Of a stretch of 64,000 nt of DNA, positions 7,744 through 16,597 are shown one piece after another. Origin of the DNA: Streptosporangium violaceochromogenes (lineage in GTDB: Bacteria > Actinomycetota > Actinomycetes > Streptosporangiales > Streptosporangiaceae). Each line of letters begins with the position of its first letter. Position 1 is the first letter of the stretch. The notes beneath the pieces were generated by a model, which was not told the origin of the DNA, ran no database searches, and saw only the letters and a program-made list of their open reading frames with translations. Location: contig NZ_BNBB01000010.1 in the NCBI RefSeq assembly GCF_014654615.1, positions 1 through 64,000 on the forward strand. The letters are read 5' to 3'. The translations under genes were made by a program, and so were the position numbers.

Positions 7744-10077
7744 TCAGCTCGTCACCGGCTCCCGCTCGCGGTCCACGTGGTTCTCCTCGGTCGGGGAGAT
7801 GCTCGCGGAGCGGCGCTTGGAGGCGACCACCGCGCCGACGACGACGGCGACGGCGACCAGCGTCACCCCGATCCGCAGCGGGACGTTGTCGGCGTAGGCC
7901 ACCACGGCCGGAGCGATCAGCAGCGCCACCAGGTTCATCACCTTGAGAAGAGGGTTGATCGCCGGCCCGGCGGTGTCCTTGAACGGGTCGCCGACCGTGT
8001 CTCCGATGATGGTGGCCTCGTGCGCCGGAGAGCCCTTGCCCCCGTGGTGGCCGTCCTCCACCAGCTTCTTGGCGTTGTCCCACGCTCCGCCGGAGTTGGC
8101 CAGGAACACCGCCATGAGCGCCCCGCACGCGATGGCACCCGCCAGGAAGGCGCCCAGCGGCGCGTAGCCGAGGGCGAAGCCGACGGCGATCGGGGTGAGC
8201 ACGGCCAGCAGTCCCGGCGTGGCCAGCTCCCGCAGCGAGTCACGGGTGCAGATGTCCACGACCCTTCCGTAGTCGGGCAGCTCCGTGCCGGCCATGATCC
8301 CCGGCTTGGTCCGGAACTGCTCGCGGACCTCGAAGACCACCCGCGCGGCCGCGCGGCCGACCGCCATGATGGCCAGGCCGGAGAACATGAACACCACGGC
8401 GGCGCCGACGACCAGCCCGACGAGCACGTTCGGGGAGTCGACGCTCAGGCTGAACGTTCCAAAGGCGCCGAGTGCGTTCTTGACCCCTTGCGTCGCCTGG
8501 GCGAGCTGGGTCTCGACCGCCGTCCGGAACGCGCCGAACAGGGCCGTGGCGGCGAGTACGGCGGTCGCGATGGCGATGCCCTTGGTGATGGCCTTGGTGG
8601 TGTTGCCCACCGCGTCCAGCGACGTGAGCACCCTGGCGCCCTCGCCCTCGACGTCACCGGACATCTCGGCGATGCCCTGGGCGTTGTCGGAGACCGGGCC
8701 GAAGGTGTCCATCGACACGATCACACCGACCGTGGTCAGCAGGCCGGTGCCCGCGAGGGCCACCGCGAACAGGGCGACCGTGATGTTGCCGAAGCCCAGA
8801 AGGAACGCTCCGTAGACGGCCGCGCCGATGACCAGGGCCGAGTAGACGGCCGACTCCAGGCCGACGCTGATGCCGGACAGGATGACGGTCGCCGGACCGG
8901 TCCTGGCGCTGTAGCCGATCTCCCTCACCGGCCGGCGGTTGGTCTCGGTGAAGTAGCCGGTGAGAATCTGGATGGCGCTCGCCAGCACCAGCCCGATGAA
9001 GACGGCGCCGATGGCGATGAGGCGGGGGTCGGAGGTGATCGCGGCGATCTCCGGGCTCACCCCGGTCAGCTTGGAGAAGCTGTCCGGCAGGTAGGCGAAG
9101 GCGGCGAGGCCGACCAGGACCGCCGAGATGACCGCCGAGATGAAGAAGCCGCGGTTGATCGCGGCCATGCCGTTGCGGTCGCCCTTGCGGGGAGCGGTGG
9201 TGAAGATGCCGATGATGGCGGTGAGCACACCGATCATGGGGACGACCAGCGGGAAGACCAGGCCCTCGGTGCCGAAGGCGACCTTGCCGAGGATGAGGCT
9301 GGCGACGAGCATGACCGCGTAGGACTCGAACAGGTCGGCCGCCATGCCCGCGCAGTCGCCCACGTTGTCGCCCACGTTGTCGGCGATGGTGGCGGCGTTG
9401 CGCGGGTCGTCCTCGGGGATGCCCTGTTCGACCTTGCCGACCAGGTCGGCGCCGACGTCGGCCGCCTTGGTGAAGATGCCGCCGCCGACCCGCATGAACA
9501 TGGCGAGCAGCGCGGCGCCGAAACCGAAGCCCTCCAGAACGGCCGGGGCCTCGCCCCCGTAGACGATCACCACGATGGCGGCGCCGAGCAGGCCCAGGCC
9601 AACGGTGATCATGCCGGCCACGCCACCGGTGCGGAAGGCGATCCGCATCGCGGCCTTCTCCCCCGCCTCGCGGGCCGCCGCGGCGACGCGGAGGTTGCCC
9701 CGGACCGCCAGCCACATGCCGATGAAACCGGTCAGCGCGGAGAAGAGCGCTCCGACCACGAAGAACGCCGACCGGCCGATCGCCACGCCGGTCGACTCCG
9801 CGGGAAGCAGGTAGAGAAGGAAGGGGATAAGGATCACGAACAGCGCGAGCGTCCGGAACTGCCGCGCCAGATAGGCGGAGGCTCCTTCCTGTACGGCGCG
9901 CGCGATGTTCCGCATTCGCTCGGTGCCCTGACCGGCGGCGAGCACCTCTCGCACGAGGACGCCGGCGACGGCGAGGGCGATCAGGGCCACGACGGCCACG
10001 ACGATCACGATGGTGAAGTGGGAACCGCTCAGGGATACCCCTGGCTCTTCCGCAGCGGATAGATGAAGCACAGACAT
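7744..10077 (-). CDS. hppA: K+-insensitive membrane-bound proton-pumping pyrophosphatase
   Basis: This 777-residue multi-pass protein couples pyrophosphate hydrolysis to proton export. The pyrophosphate-binding segment DVGADLVGKVE is at residues 207-217, followed by DNVGDNVGD near 233-241; a second acidic cluster near the C-terminus includes DTVGDPFKDTAGPA. About 16 hydrophobic segments are visible. The motif GNTTKAITKG carries Lys at position 495, where K+-dependent enzymes have Ala, which marks the K+-independent subclass. The start at 10077 follows GAGGAGAG. It is monocistronic between a terminator and a 380-bp leader region. Confidence 0.96.
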   Translation of the reverse strand: MSVLHLSAAEEPGVSLSGSHFTIVIVVAVVALIALAVAGVLVREVLAAGQGTERMRNIARAVQEGASAYLARQFRTLALFVILIPFLLYLLPAESTGVAIGRSAFFVVGALFSALTGFIGMWLAVRGNLRVAAAAREAGEKAAMRIAFRTGGVAGMITVGLGLLGAAIVVIVYGGEAPAVLEGFGFGAALLAMFMRVGGGIFTKAADVGADLVGKVEQGIPEDDPRNAATIADNVGDNVGDCAGMAADLFESYAVMLVASLILGKVAFGTEGLVFPLVVPMIGVLTAIIGIFTTAPRKGDRNGMAAINRGFFISAVISAVLVGLAAFAYLPDSFSKLTGVSPEIAAITSDPRLIAIGAVFIGLVLASAIQILTGYFTETNRRPVREIGYSARTGPATVILSGISVGLESAVYSALVIGAAVYGAFLLGFGNITVALFAVALAGTGLLTTVGVIVSMDTFGPVSDNAQGIAEMSGDVEGEGARVLTSLDAVGNTTKAITKGIAIATAVLAATALFGAFRTAVETQLAQATQGVKNALGAFGTFSLSVDSPNVLVGLVVGAAVVFMFSGLAIMAVGRAAARVVFEVREQFRTKPGIMAGTELPDYGRVVDICTRDSLRELATPGLLAVLTPIAVGFALGYAPLGAFLAGAIACGALMAVFLANSGGAWDNAKKLVEDGHHGGKGSPAHEATIIGDTVGDPFKDTAGPAINPLLKVMNLVALLIAPAVVAYADNVPLRIGVTLVAVAVVVGAVVASKRRSASISPTEENHVDREREPVTS

Positions 10078-10456
10078 CCGACTCTCCTCGGCAAGACGGG
10101 ATCACGTCCTGCCCGGGGGTGCGCTGCGGGAGGTGGTCGGTGGTTGGAGCGGCGCACGCCCGGGGTGGTTGGCAGTGCCGCTTCCGGTTGCGTCCGCAGA
10201 CCTCCAACGAACCGGGCCCGCGTGGGACCGTTCCGAAGGACAAACCTTGGCCGGTGCGGGGAGTCTACGCAGTTAACAGGCCGATATGAAGTCTCCGCGA
10301 GTACCCAGTTAACGACATGTCCAGCAATCTTCCCCGACTCACCTGGTCAAACAGGGGAACCGACGCGGGACACGGAGGCGCACAACCAGGCGCCGCGCTT
10401 TTTTCGGTCTACAGGCGTCAAAATTATGTTTGACCGAAACTGCCGCCCACAGGGGC
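10078..10456. other. Intergenic region upstream of hppA
   Basis: About 380 bases without a credible gene. It holds two exact copies of CAGTTAAC (10270-10277 and 10306-10313, 36 bp apart), a T-rich run near 10400, and an AT-richer stretch near 10410-10440 (CAAAATTATGTTTGACC). The repeats could be operator half-sites for hppA, but no regulator can be named. Confidence 0.4.
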
Positions 10457-10489
10457 CGGCCGGGCGCGTCCACCGGACGCGCCCGGCCG
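10457..10489 (-). terminator. Strong hairpin terminator of the bldG operon
   Basis: A perfect 15-bp GC-rich stem (10457-10471 with 10475-10489) closes a 3-base loop about 60 bases downstream of the anti-sigma gene. No T-run is present. The stability and position support a terminator role. Confidence 0.65.
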
Positions 10490-10506
10490 CCGGGTCTCAC
10501 CGCTCA

Positions 10507-10547
10507 TCAGATCGGATGTCGCCGCTCGTCAGATCGGATGTCGCCGC
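10507..10547. repeat. 22-bp tandem repeat immediately downstream of the anti-sigma gene
   Basis: TCAGATCGGATGTCGCCGC occurs at 10507-10525 and again at 10529-10547 (period 22). The second copy ends two bases from the stop codon of the anti-sigma gene. It is probably a replication-slippage duplication; no function is evident. Confidence 0.7.
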
Positions 10548-10549
10548 CG

Positions 10550-10996
10550 TCAGCCCGGGGGCAGGCCGTTGGTCATGGCGGGCCAGCTCATGCGGATGCG
10601 CATGCCCTTCTGGCTCGGATAGACCTGAACGTCGTCGGCCAGGCCGACGATGACCGCGATACCGAAACCGGACATCAGTGTGTCGGGCAGCTGGCCGAGA
10701 GGATCGTCGAACCGCAGCATCCCACGATCCTGTTCCAGTTCATCGCTCGGGGCCGCGTCGGTGACGGTCACCTCGAACCGCCCCAGATCGTCACGGAGCT
10801 CGATGCGGATCGGCTCGTCCGGACAGTGAAGACGGTGCGCCTCGACCGCCCGGGAACACGCCTCGCCGACGGCGAGCCGTACCTCGTCCAGCAGCGACTC
10901 CTCCACACCGGTGCGCCTGGCGATCGCCGTGGCGACCAGGCGCGCCGTGCGCACATGGGCGGGAAGGGCGCTGAACGTCAGCTCGACGGTAGCCAT
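10550..10996 (-). CDS. RsbW-like anti-sigma factor (GHKL ATPase fold), partner of BldG
   Basis: The 148-residue protein fits the HATPase_c_2 anti-sigma family: an N-box-like LLDEVRLAVGEACSRAVEAH at residues 35-54, a central beta sheet, and a glycine-rich GFGIAVIVGLADDV near 110-123. Such proteins bind a sigma factor and phosphorylate their STAS antagonist. The gene lies two bases after bldG, the same order as Streptomyces bldG and its downstream anti-sigma gene (orf3), which governs differentiation and antibiotic production. The N-box retains Glu but shows Ser/Arg rather than a classical Asn-x-x-x-His, so kinase activity could be reduced. Confidence 0.8.
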   Translation of the reverse strand: MATVELTFSALPAHVRTARLVATAIARRTGVEESLLDEVRLAVGEACSRAVEAHRLHCPDEPIRIELRDDLGRFEVTVTDAAPSDELEQDRGMLRFDDPLGQLPDTLMSGFGIAVIVGLADDVQVYPSQKGMRIRMSWPAMTNGLPPG

Positions 10997-10998
10997 GA

Positions 10999-11349
10999 CT
11001 ACTTGTCTCGGCCGTGAACTTCCTTGGCCTCCTCCACCGAGGCGTAGATCCCGAAGACCTTGGTGAGCCCGGTGATCCGGAAGATCTTCAAGATGCGCTC
11101 CTGGGTGCAGACCAACTCCAGTGAGCCGTCGTGCGCCCGAACTCGCTTGAGCCCTCCGACCAGGACACCAAGGCCCGTTGAGTCAAGGAAGTCGACCTTC
11201 TCCATGTTGACGAGCAGGTGGAAGTTCCCCTTGTTGACCAGGTCGATCAGGAGCTCACGCAATCTGGGCGCGGTGTAGACATCGATCTCACCCTCGACCT
11301 CGACGATGGTGAGACGGTCCTCGGAATGGTGGTCCAACTTCAGATCCAC
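10999..11349 (-). CDS. bldG: BldG-type anti-sigma factor antagonist (STAS domain)
   Basis: The 116-residue STAS protein starts at GTG 11349 behind GGAGG. It carries [13 protein letters not shown] at residues 22-34, the phosphorylatable serine in [14 protein letters not shown] near residue 59, and [20 protein letters not shown]. These are very close to Streptomyces BldG as remembered. In the unphosphorylated state BldG binds the anti-sigma factor and frees a sigma factor, and it is required for aerial growth and antibiotic synthesis in Streptomyces. It is cotranscribed with the anti-sigma gene (2-base gap), and a hairpin terminator ends the unit. Confidence 0.9.
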   Translation of the reverse strand: MDLKLDHHSEDRLTIVEVEGEIDVYTAPRLRELLIDLVNKGNFHLLVNMEKVDFLDSTGLGVLVGGLKRVRAHDGSLELVCTQERILKIFRITGLTKVFGIYASVEEAKEVHGRDK

Positions 11350-11503
11350 AGATCCTCCAGCGCCTTGCCTGCGAAAGTACCGATTCAGGCGTGACTCCTG
11401 GGACCGGGTGGCCCCCAGACGACAAGCCCCGACGCGCGGCATTCAACCATGCGTACGCTCAGTGTCTATACGAAATCACGATTCCCGGCGACTCTGCCCA
11501 CAG

Positions 11504-13870
11504 ATGCCAGACTGGAAACCAGTGACTCCGCCCTCATCCTCCTCTCTCCGAACGGGTTCCGCGCTCACGCACCTGCTCGGTGTCGCCGCGCGCCGTGAGC
11601 GCGTCACACACGTGGAACACATTCCGGCACGTCAGGCGGGCGAGACCCGCTGGCCCGACTGGATCGACGAGCGACTGGTTACGCGCTGGGCGAACCGGGG
11701 CGTCTCAGGTTTGTGGCCACATCAGGCCGAAGCCGTCGAACAGGTTCATCACGGTCAAAATGTGATCATTTCCACGGGAACCGCCTCGGGCAAGTCCCTC
11801 TGTTATCAGGTCCCGGCCCTGTCCTGGGTGCTCGACGGCGGGACGGTTCTCTATCTGACCCCCACCAAGGCCCTGGCCGCCGACCAGCTCCGCGCCCTGG
11901 AGGAGCTCGACCTCCCCGAACTGCGCGCGGCCACCTTCGACGGCGACGCCTCCTACGAGGAGCGGACCTGGGCCCGCCTGCACGCCAACTACCTCCTGAC
12001 CAACCCGGACATGCTCCACCGCACCCTCCTGCCCCGTCACACACGGTGGTCGGCCTTCTGGCGGCGGCTTCGGATGGTGGTGGTGGACGAGTGTCACGGC
12101 TACCGCGGCGTGTTCGGCTCTCACGTCGCGCAGATCCTCCGGCGCCTGCGCCGCGTCTGCGCCCGCCACGGCTCCCGGCCGGTCTTCCTCCTGTCCTCGG
12201 CCACCGCCAGCGAACCGGCGGCCTTCGCGGCACGCCTGACGGGCCTCCAGGCGGCCGAGGTGACCACGGACACCTCCCCCAGGGGCGCGATCACCTTCGC
12301 CCTGTGGGAGCCGCCCCTGACCGATCTCCGTGGCGAGCGCGGAGCCCCCCTGCGCCGTCCCGCCACCGCCGAGAGCGCCGACCTCCTCGCGGACCTCGTC
12401 GCCGCCGACGTCCGTACCCTGGCCTTCGTCCGCTCCCGCCGGGCCGCGGAGTCGGTGGCCCTGACCACCAAGGCCAGGCTCCAGGACCTCACCGCCGAAC
12501 CGGACGTCCCGGCGGACCTGCCGGACAGGGTCGCGGCCTACCGGGCCGGCTACCTCGCCGAGGACCGCCGGGAGCTGGAGAAGGCGTTCCGCTCCGGCGG
12601 CCTGCTCGGGCTGGCGACCACCAACGCCCTGGAACTCGGCGTCGACATATCCGGGCTGGACGCGGTGCTCATCGCGGGCTGGCCGGGGACCCGGGCGTCG
12701 CTGTGGCAGCAGGCCGGGCGGGCGGGGCGGGCGGGCCGTGAGGCCCTGGCGGTGCTGATCGCCCGGGACGACCCCCTGGACACCTATCTCGTCCACCACC
12801 CCGAAACCCTCTTCGGCCGCCCGGTCGAGGCGATCGTGCTGGACCCCGGCAACCCGTACGTACTCGGCCCGCACCTGTGCGCCGCAGCCGCCGAGATCCC
12901 CCTGACCCAAGAGGACCTCGACGTCTTCGGACCGACCACCAAGGACGTCCTCGCCGGGCTGGTCGCGGACGGTCTGCTCAGGAAGAGGGCCACGGGCTGG
13001 TTCTGGACGAGACGGGAGCGGGCCACCGACCTGGCCGACATCAGGGGCTCGGGCGGCGCGGTGATCCAGGTGGTGGAGTTGTCCACCGGACGACTGCTGG
13101 GCACCGTGGACGAGACCGCCGCCCACACCGGCGTGCACACCGGCGCCGTCTACGTCCACCAGGGAGAGACGTTCCTGGTGACCGAACTCGATCTGGAGGC
13201 GGACGTCGCCCTCGTCGAGGCCAAAAACCCCGATTACACGACGTTCGCCAGGGACATCACCGACATCTCGGTCCTGGAATCGCTCCGCTCGCATCCGCTC
13301 GGCCCCGGAGAACTACACTTCGGCTCGGTGGAGGTCACCCGCCGGGTCGTGTCCTACCTCAAGCGCCGCGCCCAGAGCGGCGAACTCCTCGGCGACGAGC
13401 CCCTCGACCTGCCGCCGCGCACGCTCCGCACCCGCGCCGTCTGGTGGACGCTGCCCGCCTCCGTGACCGCCTCCCTGGCTGAGGAGGGGCTGGACATCGG
13501 CGGTGCCGCGCACGCGGCGGAGCACGCCGCGATCGGCCTGCTGCCGCTCTTCGCCACCTGTGACCGCTGGGACATCGGCGGCGTCTCCACCGAGCTTCAC
13601 ACCGACACCGGGCTGCTCACCGTCTTCGTCTACGACGGCCACGAGGGCGGCGCCGGCTTCGCCGAACGCGGCTATGCCCGCGCCCTCGCCTGGCTCACCG
13701 CCACCCGGGAGGCCATCGCCGCCTGCGAGTGCAAACAGGGCTGCCCCTCCTGCGTCCAATCTCCCAAGTGCGGCAACGGCAACAACCCCCTGGACAAACC
13801 GGGTGCCCTCCGCCTCCTCGACACCCTCCTCACCGCCTCCGAAGGCCCGTCCGGCCTCACCGCCTCCTAA
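11504..13870 (+). CDS. MrfA/YprA-type superfamily 2 DNA helicase with C-terminal four-Cys domain
   Basis: The 788-residue ATP-dependent helicase shows motif I GTASGKS at residues 92-98, TPTKALAADQ, the DECH box near residue 194, LLSSATA, and motif VI QQAGRAGRAGR near 405-415. The C-terminal DUF1998-like part contains Cys741, 743, 747, 750 and 756 (CECKQGCPSC...C), the metal-binding cluster of MrfA. B. subtilis MrfA acts in a mitomycin C repair pathway; mycobacteria have an equivalent near this position. The ATG at 11504 was chosen because family similarity begins shortly after it. It diverges from bldG with a 154-bp gap. Confidence 0.9.
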   Translation: MPDWKPVTPPSSSSLRTGSALTHLLGVAARRERVTHVEHIPARQAGETRWPDWIDERLVTRWANRGVSGLWPHQAEAVEQVHHGQNVIISTGTASGKSLCYQVPALSWVLDGGTVLYLTPTKALAADQLRALEELDLPELRAATFDGDASYEERTWARLHANYLLTNPDMLHRTLLPRHTRWSAFWRRLRMVVVDECHGYRGVFGSHVAQILRRLRRVCARHGSRPVFLLSSATASEPAAFAARLTGLQAAEVTTDTSPRGAITFALWEPPLTDLRGERGAPLRRPATAESADLLADLVAADVRTLAFVRSRRAAESVALTTKARLQDLTAEPDVPADLPDRVAAYRAGYLAEDRRELEKAFRSGGLLGLATTNALELGVDISGLDAVLIAGWPGTRASLWQQAGRAGRAGREALAVLIARDDPLDTYLVHHPETLFGRPVEAIVLDPGNPYVLGPHLCAAAAEIPLTQEDLDVFGPTTKDVLAGLVADGLLRKRATGWFWTRRERATDLADIRGSGGAVIQVVELSTGRLLGTVDETAAHTGVHTGAVYVHQGETFLVTELDLEADVALVEAKNPDYTTFARDITDISVLESLRSHPLGPGELHFGSVEVTRRVVSYLKRRAQSGELLGDEPLDLPPRTLRTRAVWWTLPASVTASLAEEGLDIGGAAHAAEHAAIGLLPLFATCDRWDIGGVSTELHTDTGLLTVFVYDGHEGGAGFAERGYARALAWLTATREAIAACECKQGCPSCVQSPKCGNGNNPLDKPGALRLLDTLLTASEGPSGLTAS

Positions 13871-13908
13871 TCCTTAACCTTCCCGCGAAGCTCCCGCAGA
13901 GGCACCGG

Positions 13909-14009
13909 GCGGTGCTCTCAGGAGCAGAGCCCTGTCATCTTGACCGGCCATCTCCCGGGCCGCCGCCGTACCCGCGCGGCGCTCTCAGGGCCAGAGCCCT
14001 GTCATCTCC
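13909..14009. repeat. Imperfect direct repeat covering the tail of the LOG-like gene
   Basis: About 32 bases at 13909-13940 recur with four to five changes at 13978-14009 (offset 69). The right copy contains the last codons and stop of the LOG-like gene; the left copy is its non-coding echo. The block appears to be a local duplication of the 3' end of the gene. Confidence 0.6.
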
Positions 14010-14458
14010 ACAGCCTGTGCGGGAGAGGAGGCGTGGCGTATGCCGGGCACGGGGCGGCCTTCCCGGTCAAGGAGCCGCCAGCCGCCGAGCTGAACCACCG
14101 GAGCGCGGCCACGACGCATCGCCAAGGCCAGCTCCGACAGCGTGCCCCAGGAACCGCCGACGGCGATCACGGCGTCCCCCGCGTTGACGATGACGGAGTT
14201 ACGCGCCTCACCGATCCCGGTCGGGATCACGATGCTCAGATCGGGGTTGGCGTGCTCTCTGTCAGGCCGGGACAGGATGCCGACCACCGTCCCGCCCGCC
14301 GAACGCGCCCCGGCCGTGACCGCGGTCATGACACCGGTATAGCCACCGCAGATCACCACCGCTCCCCGCTCGGCCAGCAGCCGCCCGACCTCACGCGCGT
14401 TGGCCTCGTCTTCACCGGTGCAATCACGGGGGCCACAGACCGACACCTGAATCGCCAT
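13985..14458 (-). CDS. TIGR00725/LOG-like Rossmann-fold protein
   Basis: The 157-residue protein has the SLOG-superfamily pattern: IQVSVCGPRDC at the N-terminus, VVICGGYTGVMTAV near residues 35-48, and IAVGGSWGTLSELALAM near 98-114. These glycine-rich loops bind nucleotides or sugar phosphates. Relatives include cytokinin-type phosphoribohydrolases (LOG) and nucleotide sensors in conflict systems, but this subgroup has no assigned reaction. The PGGxGTxxE signature of true LOG enzymes is replaced by VGGSWGTLSE. The start overlaps the end of the TadE-like gene by 35 bases, so it may be part of the tad transcript. Confidence 0.8.
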   Translation of the reverse strand: MAIQVSVCGPRDCTGEDEANAREVGRLLAERGAVVICGGYTGVMTAVTAGARSAGGTVVGILSRPDREHANPDLSIVIPTGIGEARNSVIVNAGDAVIAVGGSWGTLSELALAMRRGRAPVVQLGGWRLLDREGRPVPGIRHASSPAQAVEMTGLWP

Positions 14459-14987
14459 GATGCGATCGTGCCAGCGGATCCGGCCACCGCCCAGAACCCT
14501 CGGCGGGATCGGCGGCCGACACGATGTGCACCGGACCGGCACGAGCGTCGGCACCGACATCATGGCCTCCCAGGACGGGCAACGAAAGCCGTATGACCAC
14601 CTGGACGGCGGCGACGCCGCGACCGTCGACGGAGCAGCGAACGAGCCTCGCCCTGTTGCCGGCGGCCAGGGAGGACGCCTCGGCGCATCCGCGCTCCGGA
14701 TCCGCCAGGGCCAATCCGGCCGCGGCGAGCGCACTCAGGTCGGCGGCGCTGCGCGCCCGATGACGGGCGGCCCTGGTCATGCCGGCGAGCGCGATCGCGC
14801 CCGCCACCACCAAGATCACCGCCATGACACCTATCGCCCAGATCGTCGCCGACCCCCGTTCCCTCTCCTGTGACCGAGGCCGAGGCCAGGACCCGGACTG
14901 GAACTGGGGCTGGAGCTGAAACTGGAGCCGGGAAGGGAACTGCAACCGGAGCCGGGAGTGGAGCCGGGGCCAATCCCTGGCCTTCAT
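14424..14987 (-). CDS. Rv3654c-type TadE-like secreted/pseudopilin protein
   Basis: The 187-residue product has a low-complexity N-terminus made from hexanucleotide-like repeats (LRLQ/LQFQ), then ERGSATIWAIGVMAVILVV, a membrane helix typical of the TadE-like family next to actinobacterial tad genes, and a DLSALAAAGLAL segment. The ATG at 14987 sits in a TGATG overlap with the upstream TadE stop and has GGGAG 8 bases before it; GTG codons at 14990 and 14993 are alternatives. The C-terminal 35 residues are atypical and run over the next gene. It is probably a minor pseudopilin of the Tad pilus. Confidence 0.7.
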   Translation of the reverse strand: MKARDWPRLHSRLRLQFPSRLQFQLQPQFQSGSWPRPRSQERERGSATIWAIGVMAVILVVAGAIALAGMTRAARHRARSAADLSALAAAGLALADPERGCAEASSLAAGNRARLVRCSVDGRGVAAVQVVIRLSLPVLGGHDVGADARAGPVHIVSAADPAEGSGRWPDPLARSHHGDSGVGLWPP

Positions 14988-15364
14988 CACCACGCTCCCG
15001 GCTCGGTGGCGGAGATCGCGGCCGCCCGGACGGTGACGGCTGGGAGTGAGACACCCCAGCCGGGCCTGACACTCGCCGACACCTCGACCCGGGTGACCTC
15101 GGTGGTTCGGGACACCATGACACGCGCGCCCGGTGGGGCGGCGGCCAGGACATCGCCACGCACCCGCTCCATCGGCTCACCTCGCGACGCCGCCCGAGCG
15201 CCCGTCCGTGCGGCGTCGATGCATTCGAGGTGTGCCCCCACCACCGCCACCGCCCACAGCGCCGCCGCCAGCACCACCACGACGGCCGGGAAGACGACCG
15301 CGGTCTCGGCGGTCACCGAGCCCCTTGATCGGCAGAGCCCCCTGAGCGATGCCACGAGGGTCAT
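14987..15364 (-). CDS. TadE-family pseudopilin
   Basis: This is a 125-residue TadE-like protein. It has a short basic N-terminus, RGSVTAETAVVFPAVVVVL forming the pilin-like transmembrane segment with the conserved Glu at about residue 20, and an extracellular domain with ECIDAARTGARAA. TadE-like proteins are minor pilins or assembly factors of Flp/Tad pili. The start overlaps the pilin stop (ATGA). Its place after the pilin and before the Rv3654c-like gene is the standard actinobacterial order. Confidence 0.85.
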   Translation of the reverse strand: MTLVASLRGLCRSRGSVTAETAVVFPAVVVVLAAALWAVAVVGAHLECIDAARTGARAASRGEPMERVRGDVLAAAPPGARVMVSRTTEVTRVEVSASVRPGWGVSLPAVTVRAAAISATEPGAW

Positions 15365-15597
15365 CCGGCCACGTTGAGCGCCCGATTGATCAGGCCACTG
15401 ATCATCTGCTGGACCTCTGAACTGGTCACCACCTTGAAAAGGAGCGCCGCGAAGGCGCAGGCGGCGATCGTGCCGACGGCGTATTCGGCGGTGGACATGC
15501 CCCGATCACGGTGTGCGCCCGTGATCAGCAACGCCCAGCGGACGCGGAGCCGGCGCGACAGAAAACGCCGGACTCGGCCCATGGTCGACGAGATCAT
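15361..15597 (-). CDS. Flp-type pilin (DUF4244)
   Basis: The 78-residue protein has a basic N-terminus followed by RGMSTAEYAVGTIAACAFAALLF. This is the DUF4244/Flp prepilin signature, with cleavage expected at the Gly before MSTAEYAVGT and the Glu needed for assembly at position +5 of the mature chain. It is the likely major subunit of the pilus. The ribosome binding site is GGAGG (AGGAGGAAAC) just before the ATG. A 136-bp gap with DnaA-box-like sequences separates it from tadC, so it may have its own promoter and higher expression than the machinery genes. Confidence 0.85.
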   Translation of the reverse strand: MISSTMGRVRRFLSRRLRVRWALLITGAHRDRGMSTAEYAVGTIAACAFAALLFKVVTSSEVQQMISGLINRALNVAG

Positions 15598-15691
15598 GTT
15601 TCCTCCTGAGGTTTCCGCCGGGCCGACGCCCGGGACCGGTCACATCAGATTGCTTGACCGAAGCAGGGCTCGGAGGGCGCAGGCCCCCCTC

Positions 15692-15731
15692 TGTGGATAA
15701 CTCGGGACGCGGCGCCATCGCCTGTGGACAA
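15692..15731. promoter_or_regulatory. Two DnaA-box-like 9-mers between tadC and the pilin gene
   Basis: TGTGGATAA (15692-15700) and TGTGGACAA (15723-15731) are exact complements of the TTATCCACA and TTGTCCACA DnaA-box forms. They lie 31 bp apart in the short gap upstream of the pilin gene. DnaA can act as a transcription regulator at such sites. Whether these are bound is unknown. Confidence 0.45.
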
Positions 15732-15733
15732 CT

Positions 15734-16597
15734 TCAGGGAAGCAGCACGTCGCCGGCGAGAACGGCTACCACGGGGACGATGCCGAGGACGACGAAGGCG
15801 GGCAGAAAGCAGAGCCCCAACGGAGCGACGACCTGCACTCCGACCCGCCGCGCCGCCGCCGCCGACAGGGCGCGACCGGCATGCCGGGCGTCGTCGGACA
15901 GCCTTGTGAGGACGTCGGCCACCGGGGCACCGCTGAGAGCGGCCCTGCTCATCGTCCTGGCCAGCTGGGCCAGGGGACGTTCGGCCGCCAGGGCCAGCCA
16001 GGCGTTCTCCGGTGCCGCCCCCAGTCTCAACTGCCCGCTCACCCACGCGAGCCGCTCACCGAGAGGACCACCGATCGCCTCCGCCGTGATGTCGACGGCC
16101 ATGACGATCGACTGGCCCGCGCGCAGGCAGGCGACCATGAGGTCGGCCGCCACGGGCAGATCCGCGGTTACCTGCTCGCGCTCCCGGCGAACCCGGGGTG
16201 GTTCCCGCCTCCGAACGGTCACCCACGCGATCACCGAGCCGGCCGCTCCTGCGAGGGCTCCTGTCACACCCCCGACGACGAGGAAGATCGCCAGCCCGGC
16301 GACGGCGCAGAACGTCGTCTCCCTTCGCCCCGGCCACCGCCTTCCCTCCGCCGGCCCACCTCGGCCCTCCTGCGGCCCGCCCGGGCTCGCTTCGGACGGG
16401 GAAAACAAGAACGCCTGCCCATCGGGCCGGGTTCCCGCCGTACGAGAACCCGTGGGAGAGCCCGTGTGGGGGCGGGGGCCCATATGGGGGCGGGACCACG
16501 GCCGTAGAGCCCGCTGAACCCGCCCGGTGGGATCGGCGAACGGCACCCACAGCCATCCGGCGCCCCCGGCGAGGACGACGGCCAACATGATGATCAC
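15734..16597 (-). CDS. TadC-like pilus assembly protein (type II secretion F fold)
   Basis: The 287-residue membrane protein has an N-terminal helix, a long Pro/Gly-rich insert (residues 25-90), two helices near 95-125, a cytosolic helical T2SSF domain (EREQVTADLPVAADLMVACLRAG) and a pair of C-terminal hydrophobic segments ending FVVLGIVPVVAVLAGDVL. It matches the TadC position and topology. The GTG start at 16597 is preceded by AGGAGGAGAAC, an excellent ribosome binding site. It is separated from tadB by 638 non-coding bases, which is unusual because tadB and tadC are normally adjacent. Confidence 0.85.
   Translation of the reverse strand: MIIMLAVVLAGGAGWLWVPFADPTGRVQRALRPWSRPHMGPRPHTGSPTGSRTAGTRPDGQAFLFSPSEASPGGPQEGRGGPAEGRRWPGRRETTFCAVAGLAIFLVVGGVTGALAGAAGSVIAWVTVRRREPPRVRREREQVTADLPVAADLMVACLRAGQSIVMAVDITAEAIGGPLGERLAWVSGQLRLGAAPENAWLALAAERPLAQLARTMSRAALSGAPVADVLTRLSDDARHAGRALSAAAARRVGVQVVAPLGLCFLPAFVVLGIVPVVAVLAGDVLLP

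Noticed and set aside
7699..10062. A 787-codon open frame on the plus strand opposite hppA
   Set aside because: It is the antisense shadow of the pyrophosphatase gene: Gly/Asp/Arg/His-rich, no domain, no ribosome binding site.
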